Below are positions 43,154 to 52,661 of a stretch of DNA of 64,000 bases, piece by piece (position 1 is the first letter of the stretch; every line of letters starts with the position of its first letter). Below the pieces are notes generated by a model. It ran no database searches, was not told the DNA's origin, and saw only the letters and a list, made by a program, of their open reading frames with translations. The stretch lies in contig NZ_CP018091.1 in assembly GCF_001885215.1 (NCBI RefSeq), forward strand, positions 372,001-436,000, in the 5' to 3' direction. The stretch is from Synechococcus sp. SynAce01. Its GTDB lineage: Bacteria; Cyanobacteriota; Cyanobacteriia; PCC-6307; Cyanobiaceae. The position numbers and the translations under genes were made by a program.

Positions 43154-43846
43154 ATGGCGTTCCCGACGCAAAGGCTTCATCACTGGGTGATCGGGGATGT
43201 GCATGGATGCGCCCGCTCGCTGCAAGCCCTGATTGCCAGGCTCCCGATCCAGGACCGGATCATTCTTTGTGGTGATCTGATCAATCGCGGCCCCGAGATC
43301 GAGCGGTCGATGCAGCTGGGCTGGAATCTGGTCTGCAGCGGCAGGGCCGTCTGGCTGCGCGGCAACCATGAGCAGCGGCTGCTCTGCGCCCTGGAGCGCG
43401 GTGGAGGCCTGGCCAATTCCGAGCTGGCCGGATCCGACACCTTCCGCCAACTGGGAAACCGGCAGTGTGCGCTCTGGAGCAGCCGACTGACCAGCTTGCC
43501 CCGTGCCTACTGGGGCGACGGCTGGGTGGCGACCCACGCGGGCTTTGACCCGCTCACCTGGGCGCCTGATCTGGGCATTCGCTCCCGCTTCTGGGAGGCC
43601 TACGACGGCAGGTACGGAACAGTGATCATCGGCCACACGCCCCAACAGGAGGTGAAACGGCTCCAAAACGCCATCGTCATGGTCGACACCGGCGCCTGTT
43701 ACGGCGGCCGGCTCACCGCCTATTGCCCTGAAACCGGCGCCAGCTTGAGCGTGCCCGGCAGCGAACAGGTCGAACGCAACGAACTGGCCGCTTTCGATCC
43801 CAACGCCGACCGGCGTGGGCGGCTTCTGACCTCAGGCCGTTGCTGA
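43154..43846 (+). CDS. PPP-family metallophosphatase (serine/threonine-phosphatase type)
   Basis: 230 residues from the ATG at 43154. All PPP metal-binding motifs are present: VIGDVHGCARSL (GDxHG), LCGDLINRGPE (GDxxxRG), LRGNHEQRLL (GNHE), plus later His residues (THAGFDPL, IGHTPQQ). It removes phosphate from proteins or small molecules. Its end overlaps the TTG start of recC by 7 bases, tying it to the recCBD operon. Confidence 0.9.
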   Translation: MAFPTQRLHHWVIGDVHGCARSLQALIARLPIQDRIILCGDLINRGPEIERSMQLGWNLVCSGRAVWLRGNHEQRLLCALERGGGLANSELAGSDTFRQLGNRQCALWSSRLTSLPRAYWGDGWVATHAGFDPLTWAPDLGIRSRFWEAYDGRYGTVIIGHTPQQEVKRLQNAIVMVDTGACYGGRLTAYCPETGASLSVPGSEQVERNELAAFDPNADRRGRLLTSGRC

Positions 43847-46800
43847 CGGTCTTCCGCAGCAACCGGGCCGAATTCCTTGCCAGCGTGCTGGCCCAGCAAC
43901 TGCTTCTCGATCCGCCTGGCCCCTGGGAGACGGTGCAGGTGGTAGTCAACACCTGGCCCACCAGTCGCTGGCTGGGCGAACAGCTGGCCGTCGAACTGGG
44001 CGGCATCGCCGCCAACCTGCGCTTTCCCTTTCCCGGCAGCCACCTCCGCCAGATCGTCAACCATCTGCTGGGCGACGATCCCGGCGGGGCCGATCCCTGG
44101 CGTGCCACCAACCTGGTCTGGCCACTGCTGGAGCTCCTGCCCGAACTGGTGGCAAGCGACAGCGCCGCCCTGCTGGCCCGCTGGCTCGAAGGGCGATCGG
44201 ACCGGCAGGCCCTCGACGGGCCGCTCTGGCAACTGGGTCGGGCGATTGCCGATTCCTTCGACGACCTCAGCCTCTATCGCCCGGACCTCGAATCGGCCTG
44301 GCTGCAGGGCCTTGACCATGGCGACCGCGGCGGTGCCCTGCCGCCCCTGCAGGGCTGGCAGCCCCTGCTCTTCCGCCGCCTCCATGACCGCCTCGGGGTG
44401 AAGCCATTTGGGCTGCGGGTGATCGAGGCCATCGAACGGCTGGGCCAAGGCACCGCCCACACCGACGGACTGGTCGGCCCCCTGCGCCTGTTCGGCCTCA
44501 GCAGCAGCGCCCCGCTTCAGGTGCAACTGCTGCAAGCCCTCGCCGGCACCCTGCCGGTGGATCTCTACCTGCTCACGCCCTGCCGCGACCTATGGCAACG
44601 CTGCCGGAACCGGCGCCGCGAACTCAGTGATGCGATCGCCTTGGCGGAGCCCTTCGCGCTCGACTGGGTGGAGCAGGCCCCCGGCCTGGAGGCCCGCTTC
44701 GGCCGGCTCGGCGGCGAGTTCCAACAGCTCCTTGAGGGAACCGGCGAAGCCCAGCTGGGCCGCTCCAGCGAGCGCGATCTGTTTTTTCTGCCGGCGACGG
44801 CAGCGAGCGAGCAGGCCCGCCGTCCCGATCTGCTGGAGCAACTCCAGGAGCAAATGGTTGACACGGAGCCACACCAGCCCCTGAAGCTGGAGCCAGGAGA
44901 TCAGTCGCTGGAGTTCCATCCCTGCCCGGGCCGGCTGCGCCAGGTGCAGATCGTGCGCGACAGGCTGCTGCAACTGATGGCGACTGACGCCAGCCTCGAA
45001 CCACGCCACATCCTGGTGATGACGCCGGATGTGGATCGACTGGCCCCGTTGCTCGCCGCCGTCTTCGGCGACGCCGAAGCCACCGGCGTGCTGCTGCCCT
45101 GGCGGCTGACCGACCGCAGCCAACAGAGTGAGGCCGGCATCGCCGCAGCCCTGCTGCAACTGCTGAAGCTCGGAGGTGAACGCCTCACCGCCTCGGCCTT
45201 CCAGGCTCTGCTGGAGAGCGCCCCGCTGCAGGAGCACTTCCAGCTTGATGCCGCCGAAGCCGCTGAGCTCAATGGGGTTCTGCAGGCCTGTGGCTTCCGC
45301 TGGGGTCTGGCGGCGGGCCAGCGCAGCGGCGATGCCAGCCACAGCCTGGCCTGGGCGATCGACAGGCTCCTGCTTGGCCTGGTGCTACCCGATCGGCCCG
45401 GTGTGGCCGCCGGGGGCTGTGCGCCGCATCAGCTGGGCGGTGCGATCGAGCGGATCGGCCGCTGGATCCATCTGCTCACCAGCCTGCAGCAGGTGCTCAC
45501 CGAACTGGACACGGCCCGCAGCAGCGGCGCCTGGGCGGAGCGTTTGCCCCTCCTGCTCAGCCGTCTGTTCGGCGATGGCGGCGAGCGGGGCTGGGAGCTG
45601 CAGCTGATCCGCGAAGCAATCGCTGAGTGGACGTTGTGCGCCGGCAGCTGCACGCTGCAGCTCACCGCCCCGGTGGTGGCGGCCGTGCTGGAAGAGCGGC
45701 TCTCCGCCGACAGCGGCCGCTTCGGCCACCGCAGCGGGGCCTTGACGGTGAGTGCTCTTGAGCCGATGCGCGCCATCCCCTACCGGGTGATCGCCCTGAT
45801 CGGCCTTGATGCCGGCAGCTTCCCGCGCCTACGCCAGCGCCCCGGCTTTCACCTGATGGAGAAGCAGCGGCGGCTCGGTGATCCCAGCACGGCCGATCAG
45901 GACCGCTACGTGCTGATGGAGGCCCTGCTCTCGGCCCGGGACAACCTGCTGCTGTTCTGGAACTGCCGCGATGAACACAGTGGAGAGCAGCTGCCGCCTG
46001 CGGCACCGATTCGCCAATGGCTGGAGCTGCTGCGCAGCGAACTCGGCGAGCAAGCAGCGGCGGATCTGGTGATCGCCCACCGGGCCAATCCCCTCGATCG
46101 CCAGAACTTCCTGCCCAGCCACGGACGGGCTCCGGCCAGCTGTGATCGGCGTCTGCTCCGGGCGCTCGAACGGCTGGAGCAGCCCGAGGGGCGCCGGGCT
46201 GGAAGCGGGCCGCGGCTGACTCCGGCGGCCCCACTCGCCTGTCGCGGTGGCCAGAGCGAGGCGCCACCGAACCGGTCACTCCCCGCGGCCGAGACCTACC
46301 AGGCCCTGCGCGACTGGCTGGTGGCTCCCCAGGGGGAGTGGCTCAAGCAGCTCGGCCTGCGGCCGCGGGAATGGGTGGAGCCGATCGAGGATCTGGAGGA
46401 TCTTGAACTCAGCGAGCGGCAGCGGGCCACTTTGTTGCGGCAGGCCTTGACCGAAGCCGGTTCGCCCATGCCAGCCGATCCACCTGACTGGAGCGAGCTC
46501 ACCGCCGGGCGCGGCCTGCTGCCGCCCCACGCCGGCGCCGAACTGGAGCGGCAAGTCCTCGATCAGCGCTGGACTTCCCTGGGGGAGCTGCTCGCCAGCT
46601 TTGGAGAAGCCCGCCTCGAAACCCACCACTGGCCTGGCCTGAGCAGCGATCGGGAGGACGCCATGGAAGCAACCGTGTGCTGGCACGGCCAGCGTTTGGT
46701 TCTGCTCCAGACCAAACAGGCCCGTGCCGGCCACAGGCTGGAGCTGACACTGCAGTGGCTGCTGGCCATCGCCGCTGGCGCCCCTGGAGCGGAGGCCGTG

Positions 46801-47181
46801 CTCATCGCCCGCGATCAGAACAGCTTCAAGGAGCAGGAGCGGTTGCGGGCCCCGAGCCCTGCCGACGCCAGCGCACACCTCCAGCAATGGCTGGAGTGGC
46901 AGCGACAGCACCGGCCGTGCTGCTGGCCGGTGCCGCCCAGCAGCGGCTGGGCCTATGCCGCCGCGGAGTGGAAGAAACCCGGCAGCGGAGCCGCCAAGGC
47001 ACGCACGGAATGGGAGGGCAGCGATTTCGGCGGCCACGCCGAGCGGGAGGAGGAGGTCATGGCCCTCTGCTTCGGATCCAGCACCCCGTTTGATGAGCTG
47101 CAGGAGGGAAGGTTTGGTCCCTTCACAGACCTGACCACGGCGCTGCACACTCCCCTGCTTGAGCTGGGGAGCAGGCCATGA
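43840..47181 (+). CDS. recC: Exodeoxyribonuclease V subunit gamma (RecC)
   Basis: 1113 residues from a TTG. RecC holds the RecBCD complex together, splits the DNA strands and recognises Chi. The N-terminus (TVFRSNRAEFLASVLAQQLL) and the conserved inactive-helicase parts (TWPTSRWLGEQLAVELGG; LTVSALEPMRAIPYRVIALI) fit RecC. It is normal in length and followed by recB with an ATGA overlap. Confidence 0.93.
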   Translation: MLTVFRSNRAEFLASVLAQQLLLDPPGPWETVQVVVNTWPTSRWLGEQLAVELGGIAANLRFPFPGSHLRQIVNHLLGDDPGGADPWRATNLVWPLLELLPELVASDSAALLARWLEGRSDRQALDGPLWQLGRAIADSFDDLSLYRPDLESAWLQGLDHGDRGGALPPLQGWQPLLFRRLHDRLGVKPFGLRVIEAIERLGQGTAHTDGLVGPLRLFGLSSSAPLQVQLLQALAGTLPVDLYLLTPCRDLWQRCRNRRRELSDAIALAEPFALDWVEQAPGLEARFGRLGGEFQQLLEGTGEAQLGRSSERDLFFLPATAASEQARRPDLLEQLQEQMVDTEPHQPLKLEPGDQSLEFHPCPGRLRQVQIVRDRLLQLMATDASLEPRHILVMTPDVDRLAPLLAAVFGDAEATGVLLPWRLTDRSQQSEAGIAAALLQLLKLGGERLTASAFQALLESAPLQEHFQLDAAEAAELNGVLQACGFRWGLAAGQRSGDASHSLAWAIDRLLLGLVLPDRPGVAAGGCAPHQLGGAIERIGRWIHLLTSLQQVLTELDTARSSGAWAERLPLLLSRLFGDGGERGWELQLIREAIAEWTLCAGSCTLQLTAPVVAAVLEERLSADSGRFGHRSGALTVSALEPMRAIPYRVIALIGLDAGSFPRLRQRPGFHLMEKQRRLGDPSTADQDRYVLMEALLSARDNLLLFWNCRDEHSGEQLPPAAPIRQWLELLRSELGEQAAADLVIAHRANPLDRQNFLPSHGRAPASCDRRLLRALERLEQPEGRRAGSGPRLTPAAPLACRGGQSEAPPNRSLPAAETYQALRDWLVAPQGEWLKQLGLRPREWVEPIEDLEDLELSERQRATLLRQALTEAGSPMPADPPDWSELTAGRGLLPPHAGAELERQVLDQRWTSLGELLASFGEARLETHHWPGLSSDREDAMEATVCWHGQRLVLLQTKQARAGHRLELTLQWLLAIAAGAPGAEAVLIARDQNSFKEQERLRAPSPADASAHLQQWLEWQRQHRPCCWPVPPSSGWAYAAAEWKKPGSGAAKARTEWEGSDFGGHAEREEEVMALCFGSSTPFDELQEGRFGPFTDLTTALHTPLLELGSRP

Positions 47182-50100
47182 CAACCGAAGTGGCCCAGGC
47201 CAGCAACGATCGGGGCCATCAGGATCCAGGCTCCGACTTCCAGCCCAACCAGCTGCCCCTTGGGACCGGTGTCGTGCTGCTGGAGGCCAGCGCCGGCACC
47301 GGCAAGACCTTCGCCCTGGCCCACCTGGTGCTGCGGCTGGTGGCGGAGCGGGGTTTGCCCCTGCGCGAACTGCTGGTGGTCACCTTCACCGAGGTGGCCG
47401 CCGCCGAGCTCAAGGACAGGATCGGGCGGCGCCTGGAGCAGGCCCTACGCGGCCTGGAGCCAGCTGCGGCGAGCCAGCGCCCCAGCGGCGATGGCGTACT
47501 CGGCGAATGGCTGGACCAGCGGGCAGGGACGGGCCCGGGGTCTGAGCAGGCAACCAAACAACTGCGGGCCCGCCTGCTACTCGCCCTTGAAGACCTCGAT
47601 GCCGCTGACATCACCACCATCCATGGCTTCTGCCACCGCACCCTGCGCCGCCACGCCCTGGAGGCCGGCCTGGGACCGGAGTTGGAGCTCGAATCCGATG
47701 CCAACCGACTGATCGAGCAGACCTGCCACGACTACTGGCAGCAACAGGTTCTGCCGTTGCCGGCCCATTGGCTGGAGGGTCTCAAGCGCCAGGGCCTGGG
47801 CCTGAACCAGCTGCGGCAGCGGCTCAGCAAACTGGAAGACAATCCAGCCCTGGCCCTGCCCGCCCTGCCGCCAGGCTTCGTGGCCGATCAGCCGTTGGGC
47901 GATCAGCTCACGGCCTACTGGAGCGAGCTATGGCCCCGGTTCTGCGAACAGTGGCAGCAACGGGGCGAGCTCCTTTACGCCGCCTTGAAAGAGGCCCCCG
48001 TCCACTGGATTTCGCTGGGAGCCCGAAGCGATAAGACCTACCCGGCCAAGCCCAGGAACGACCGTCACCAAGCGGTTTCGGCCTGGCTGAAGGCCCAGGC
48101 GACAGCTGGGAGCCACGCCCAGGGCGGGGACACCTATGCCGCGCTGGTGGCAGGCGACAACCCCCTCAAGACCTATTTCCACCCGGGGCCGTTCACCAAG
48201 GCAGCGAGCCCCTGGGAAGGCCCTGAGGTGTCCCTGCCAGAGCGGCCCCTGATGGAGGCGGTGGCGGCCCTGGTGGATGGACCTGCCGAGGCCGCCCAGC
48301 TGCACTTCGCCCACTGGGCTGTGCGCGAACTGCGCCAGCGGCGCCAGCGCAGCGGCCGGATGGGGTTCGGGGATCTGCTCACCGCCCTCGATCCCGGCCC
48401 CGAAGGCCAGGAGCACGGCGAACTGATCGCCGCGATCGGGGGGCGCTACCAGGTGGGGCTGATCGACGAATTCCAGGACACCGATCCACTGCAGTGGCGC
48501 ATCCTGCGCCAGGCCTTCAGCTGCCCGGACCGTCACCTGCTGGTGATGGTGGGAGATCCGAAGCAGGCGATCTACGGCTTCCGCGGCGGAGATCTGGGCA
48601 CCTACCAGGCCGTGCGCCACTCCACCGAGAGGGTGGTCGCCCTGCGCCAGAACTTTCGCTCCTCAACGGCTTTGGTGGAGAGCCTCAACCGGCTGATGGA
48701 GCCCGGCCTGGTGCGCTCCGGCCTGCGCGTGCCGGCGGTGGTGGCCCAGCGCAGCGGCGGCCTCCAGCTGACCCTGCCCCCAGGCAACTCCCCCCTGCAA
48801 CTGCTCTGGCTGGGGGAGGGATCGCGCAGCGAGCTGGAGCGGGGGCTGCCCGAGCAGATCGGGAGGCTTGTTCTGGAATTACTGGAACGGGGCATCGAGG
48901 TGCGCGAGGGCGACCAGCGGCGCGGCCTGCTGCCGGAGGACATCTGCCTGCTGGTGAGCCGCCACACCCAGGCCGAATTGCTGCGCCAGGCCCTCGAGCA
49001 ACGGGGCATCGCCAGCCGGCTGGTGAGCAAGGCCGATCTGTTCCAGAGCGAAGGAGCAGCGGTGCTGCAACGGTTGCTTGATGTCCTTGCCGAACCGGGC
49101 AGCGAACGGCGGCGGCGCTTGCTGGCCGCCTCGCCCCTGCTGGGCTGGAGCGCCGAAACGATCGCCCAGGCACCGGCCAGCGCCTGGGAGTCGCTGGCGG
49201 AGCGGCTGGTCCGGTTGAGCGCCATCGCCACCAACCGCGGCCTGCTGGCGGCCCTCGGGGAACTGATCAGTCCCGAGGTCATGGCCGGAATCGTGCTCAG
49301 CGGCAGGCTCCTCGCCGACCTGCAGCAGGGCGCCGAGCTGGTCCAAGAACGCATGCACCAGGAGCGCCTGAGCGCCGCCGCTACCGCCGACTGGCTGCGG
49401 CGACGGCGGCACCATCCACCCCTGAGCCCACCGCAGAACCACCAACCCAACAGCGCCGCAGTCCAGTCGGCCGTGGCCATCGTGACCATGCACCGCAGCA
49501 AGGGCCTGGAGTTTCCTGTGGTGATCTGCCCGTATCTCTGGCAGGCCCCGACCAGCGGCAGCAGCCGCAGCAACAACAACGCCTGGCCCCATCGCAATCC
49601 CCACTGGGGCCCGGGGCTCGCCGCCCAGACTGCCGCCGATCAGGCCAGGCGTGAGGAAGCCGAACGGCTGGCCTACGTGGCCGCCACCCGGGCGATGGAG
49701 CTGCTGATCCTGGGCTACGGACCCGCCAAAGACCAGCAGTCCAACCCGCTGGAGCCCTGGCTCGTCGATCAGCGGGCCTGTGGCCGCAAGGGGCTGGACT
49801 CCCTGCAGCAGATCGCCTTGCCAACGGAGGCGCACAAGAGACAGCGCTGGCAGCCTCCGGCCCAGATTGGGAGTCCCGCCACTGGCCCGATCCCCGAGCG
49901 CCCCCTCGCCAGCGGCTGGGGTCGCAGCAGCTATTCCAGCTGGACCCACGGCGCCTCCTCGGCCCAGGGGGCCGCCGCTGGCCTCATCCCCCCCAACCTG
50001 GAGGAGGGCCGTGACACCGATGCGATCACCAGCGCAGAAAGCCAGGCAGGGGAGGAATCGGCCCTGGCCGATGAGCAACAACCCTCGCCGGCCGATGGCT

Positions 50101-50933
50101 GGTCTGCGCTGGGGCCCCTCGCCTTCTTCCCTCGCGGAGCCTCGGCCGGCGATTGCCTGCACCGCATTCTCGAGCGGGTGGATCACCAGCTCCCGGCCGC
50201 CGATCCAGGCAACAACCAGCAGGTGGAGCTTGAGCTACAGCGAGCCGGCATCGGGGCTGAGCACCACGAAGCTGTTCTGAGCTTTCTCGATCAGCTGCGT
50301 CTCACTCCGGTGGGCGGTGCCCTCGGCGATTTCCAGCTCTCCGGGCTGCCGGTGAGCCGGCGGCTCAATGAAATGAACTTCGACCTCCCCCTGGCCGGTG
50401 GGCCAGGGCAACTGGTCCGGGCCGCCGGCCTGGCCCGGGTGTTCCGGGATCACCCCTGCCGTGGCGGCGAGGGCTACGGCGATCAACTGGCGAGCCTGGA
50501 GGTGGCCAGCCGCGGCTTCCTCACCGGATCGATGGATCTGATCTTCACCGCCCCCGATCCCAGCGGCCAGGAACGCTGGTGGGTGGCCGACTGGAAGAGC
50601 AACTGGCTCGGCGTGCGCGATGGGGCCGGCCAACCCCTGGCCTGCGGGCCGCAGCACTATGGCCAGGCCGCCATGGAGGGGCTGATGGTCGCCAACCACT
50701 ACCTGCTGCAAGGCCATCTCTACCTGGTGGCCCTGGATCGCTACCTGCGCTGGCGGCAGCCTGGTTACCAGGCCGAGCAACACCTCGGTGGCTACCTCTA
50801 CGTGTTTCTGCGGGGGGTGCCCGGCCCCCAGGCCGCGATGGTGGCTCAGTCGATCCCAGGAATGCTGGTTGAAACGGTTGATCTGGCCAGGCTCGCAGCA
50901 CTCGACACCCTGCTGCGCGAAGGGCAGCCATGA
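47178..50933 (+). CDS. recB: Exodeoxyribonuclease V subunit beta (RecB)
   Basis: 1251 residues. UvrD-type helicase motifs are seen: LLEASAGTGKTFALAHL (Walker A), VTFTEVAAAELKDRI, LIDEFQDTDPLQW, VGDPKQAIYGFRGGD, MHRSKGLEFPVV and YVAATRAMELL. The C-terminal nuclease domain has DCLHRILE and the catalytic VADWKSNWLG (DxK). RecB is the 3'-5' motor and nuclease of RecBCD. It is coupled to recC and recD by 4-base overlaps. Confidence 0.96.
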   Translation: MTTEVAQASNDRGHQDPGSDFQPNQLPLGTGVVLLEASAGTGKTFALAHLVLRLVAERGLPLRELLVVTFTEVAAAELKDRIGRRLEQALRGLEPAAASQRPSGDGVLGEWLDQRAGTGPGSEQATKQLRARLLLALEDLDAADITTIHGFCHRTLRRHALEAGLGPELELESDANRLIEQTCHDYWQQQVLPLPAHWLEGLKRQGLGLNQLRQRLSKLEDNPALALPALPPGFVADQPLGDQLTAYWSELWPRFCEQWQQRGELLYAALKEAPVHWISLGARSDKTYPAKPRNDRHQAVSAWLKAQATAGSHAQGGDTYAALVAGDNPLKTYFHPGPFTKAASPWEGPEVSLPERPLMEAVAALVDGPAEAAQLHFAHWAVRELRQRRQRSGRMGFGDLLTALDPGPEGQEHGELIAAIGGRYQVGLIDEFQDTDPLQWRILRQAFSCPDRHLLVMVGDPKQAIYGFRGGDLGTYQAVRHSTERVVALRQNFRSSTALVESLNRLMEPGLVRSGLRVPAVVAQRSGGLQLTLPPGNSPLQLLWLGEGSRSELERGLPEQIGRLVLELLERGIEVREGDQRRGLLPEDICLLVSRHTQAELLRQALEQRGIASRLVSKADLFQSEGAAVLQRLLDVLAEPGSERRRRLLAASPLLGWSAETIAQAPASAWESLAERLVRLSAIATNRGLLAALGELISPEVMAGIVLSGRLLADLQQGAELVQERMHQERLSAAATADWLRRRRHHPPLSPPQNHQPNSAAVQSAVAIVTMHRSKGLEFPVVICPYLWQAPTSGSSRSNNNAWPHRNPHWGPGLAAQTAADQARREEAERLAYVAATRAMELLILGYGPAKDQQSNPLEPWLVDQRACGRKGLDSLQQIALPTEAHKRQRWQPPAQIGSPATGPIPERPLASGWGRSSYSSWTHGASSAQGAAAGLIPPNLEEGRDTDAITSAESQAGEESALADEQQPSPADGWSALGPLAFFPRGASAGDCLHRILERVDHQLPAADPGNNQQVELELQRAGIGAEHHEAVLSFLDQLRLTPVGGALGDFQLSGLPVSRRLNEMNFDLPLAGGPGQLVRAAGLARVFRDHPCRGGEGYGDQLASLEVASRGFLTGSMDLIFTAPDPSGQERWWVADWKSNWLGVRDGAGQPLACGPQHYGQAAMEGLMVANHYLLQGHLYLVALDRYLRWRQPGYQAEQHLGGYLYVFLRGVPGPQAAMVAQSIPGMLVETVDLARLAALDTLLREGQP

Positions 50934-52642
50934 CCAGCTCTTCCCATTCTCCAGCTCCATCACCCCAGTCCCGTCCCTGGCTGGGGCCGTTGGCAGACGC
51001 CTTGGCCGAGGCGCTGCCCCGGCTCTACGGCGTCCAGCCCGATCCGCTTGTGCGCGAGCTGATCGTCGCCCTGACGGGCGCCCTGGAACGGGGGGAACTG
51101 GAGCTGTCTCTGCAGGGACCGCCGCCGGAGGGGGTGACAGCCGCCGCCTGGCCCCAGGGCCACAGCGACGCCCTGGAGCGATCTGGACTGGCCCAGGAAT
51201 GCAACGCCGCCACCGGAGCGCTGCCGCCACTGCTGCGCACCGGCCAGGGGGTGGGCTGGCGCCTGTGGCAACAGCAGCTGCAGACCCTGCTGGCCGAGCT
51301 GGAGCAACGGGCCCAGGCCGGGCTGGCGGAACCGATTGCGGACGACGCGCAACAGGAAGCCGTGGAGGCAGCCGTCCGCCGCGGTGGCCTAGATCAGCAG
51401 CAGCGACAGGCCGTGCAGGGGCTGCTGAAGCATCGCTTCGTCCTGCTTGGCGGCGGTCCGGGCACGGGAAAAACCGCCACGGTGGTGCAGATGCTGGCCG
51501 CGGTTCTCAGCCTCAGGCCCCAGCTGCGCGTTCACTTATCTGCCCCAACAGGAAAAGCGGCGGCACGGCTCAAACAGGCGATCGACAGCCGCTCCGCCTC
51601 TTTGCCAGAGACGTTGGCGGGCCAGCTGGCTGGCCTTCCCTGCACCACCCTGCATCGCTTGCTGGAGAGCCAGGGGGAACGCTTCGGCCGCCATCGCCAG
51701 CACCCTTTGGCCTTGGATCTGGTGGTAGTGGATGAGGTGTCGATGCTGGATCTGACCCTGGCCAGCGCCCTGCTCGAAGCCCTGCCGGAGCAAGCCCAGC
51801 TGCTGCTGGTGGGAGATCCAGACCAGCTCCGGCCAGTCGGACCAGGGGCCATCCTCTGCGCATTAGATCAGCCGGAGCAACGCCGTGGGCTTGGCGAGGC
51901 CGCCATCACACTCACCACCACCTACCGCAATCAGGGTGCGATCGCCGCCGTTGCCAATCGGCTGCGCCAAGGGGATCGCCAGGCCGTGCTCGATCAACTC
52001 GAGCAGCTGGGAGCCAACGACAACATCTCCTGGCTGCGCTGCGCGCCCCCCAGGCTGCCGGCTGAACTCAAGGTGCGCATGCGAGCGCAGCGGGAGGAGC
52101 TGGGCCAACGCGCCAGGGCTTTCAGCCCAGAAAGCCCTGGCAGCGCTGCAGCAGGAACGGCCCTGCTGCTGCAGTTGGAGGCCTTCGTGGTGCTCTCGCC
52201 CCTGCGGCGAGGCCCCTGGGGTACAGAAGAACTCAATCGGCTGCTGCTCGAAGACCAGGGCGGGCGAGGTGCCGCCTCCTGGCCAATCGGCACGCCGGTT
52301 CTTTGCACCCGCAACCAGCCCGGCGAGGATCTGGCCAATGGCGATGTCGGCGTGGTCGTGGCAACAGCCACAGGCCGAGCAGTGCTGTTCCCAGGGCTGG
52401 GCGGCAACAATCAACAAGACCTGCGGCTGGTTCACCCGGCCCTGCTGGAGGGGGCGGAAGCCGCCTTCGCCCTGACCATCCACAAGGCCCAGGGCAGCGA
52501 ATATGCCGCTGTGGGCCTTGTGGTGCCCCGCTCAGAGGTCGGGGAGTGGCGTGGCCTTTACACCGGATTGACCCGGGCCAGGCAGGAGGTTGTCTTGGTC
52601 ACCCCCCAGGATCCAGGCTGGCTGCCTGAACTCCTGGCTTAG
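50930..52642 (+). CDS. recD: Exodeoxyribonuclease V subunit alpha (RecD)
   Basis: 570 residues. SF1B helicase motifs: VLLGGGPGTGKTATVVQML (Walker A), APTGKAAARLKQAI, LVVVDEVSMLDL, LLLVGDPDQLRPVGPG, TTYRNQGAIAAVANRLRQG and FALTIHKAQGSEYAAV. RecD is the fast 5'-3' motor of RecBCD. It completes the operon; the next gene, glnN, is convergent. Confidence 0.95.
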   Translation: MTSSSHSPAPSPQSRPWLGPLADALAEALPRLYGVQPDPLVRELIVALTGALERGELELSLQGPPPEGVTAAAWPQGHSDALERSGLAQECNAATGALPPLLRTGQGVGWRLWQQQLQTLLAELEQRAQAGLAEPIADDAQQEAVEAAVRRGGLDQQQRQAVQGLLKHRFVLLGGGPGTGKTATVVQMLAAVLSLRPQLRVHLSAPTGKAAARLKQAIDSRSASLPETLAGQLAGLPCTTLHRLLESQGERFGRHRQHPLALDLVVVDEVSMLDLTLASALLEALPEQAQLLLVGDPDQLRPVGPGAILCALDQPEQRRGLGEAAITLTTTYRNQGAIAAVANRLRQGDRQAVLDQLEQLGANDNISWLRCAPPRLPAELKVRMRAQREELGQRARAFSPESPGSAAAGTALLLQLEAFVVLSPLRRGPWGTEELNRLLLEDQGGRGAASWPIGTPVLCTRNQPGEDLANGDVGVVVATATGRAVLFPGLGGNNQQDLRLVHPALLEGAEAAFALTIHKAQGSEYAAVGLVVPRSEVGEWRGLYTGLTRARQEVVLVTPQDPGWLPELLA

Positions 52643-52661
52643 AGGGCAGAGGCGGAATGAA

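Noticed and set aside
48879-50186. A 435-residue minus-strand frame inside recB
   Set aside because: It is antisense to conserved RecB helicase motifs and has no protein-like features of its own.
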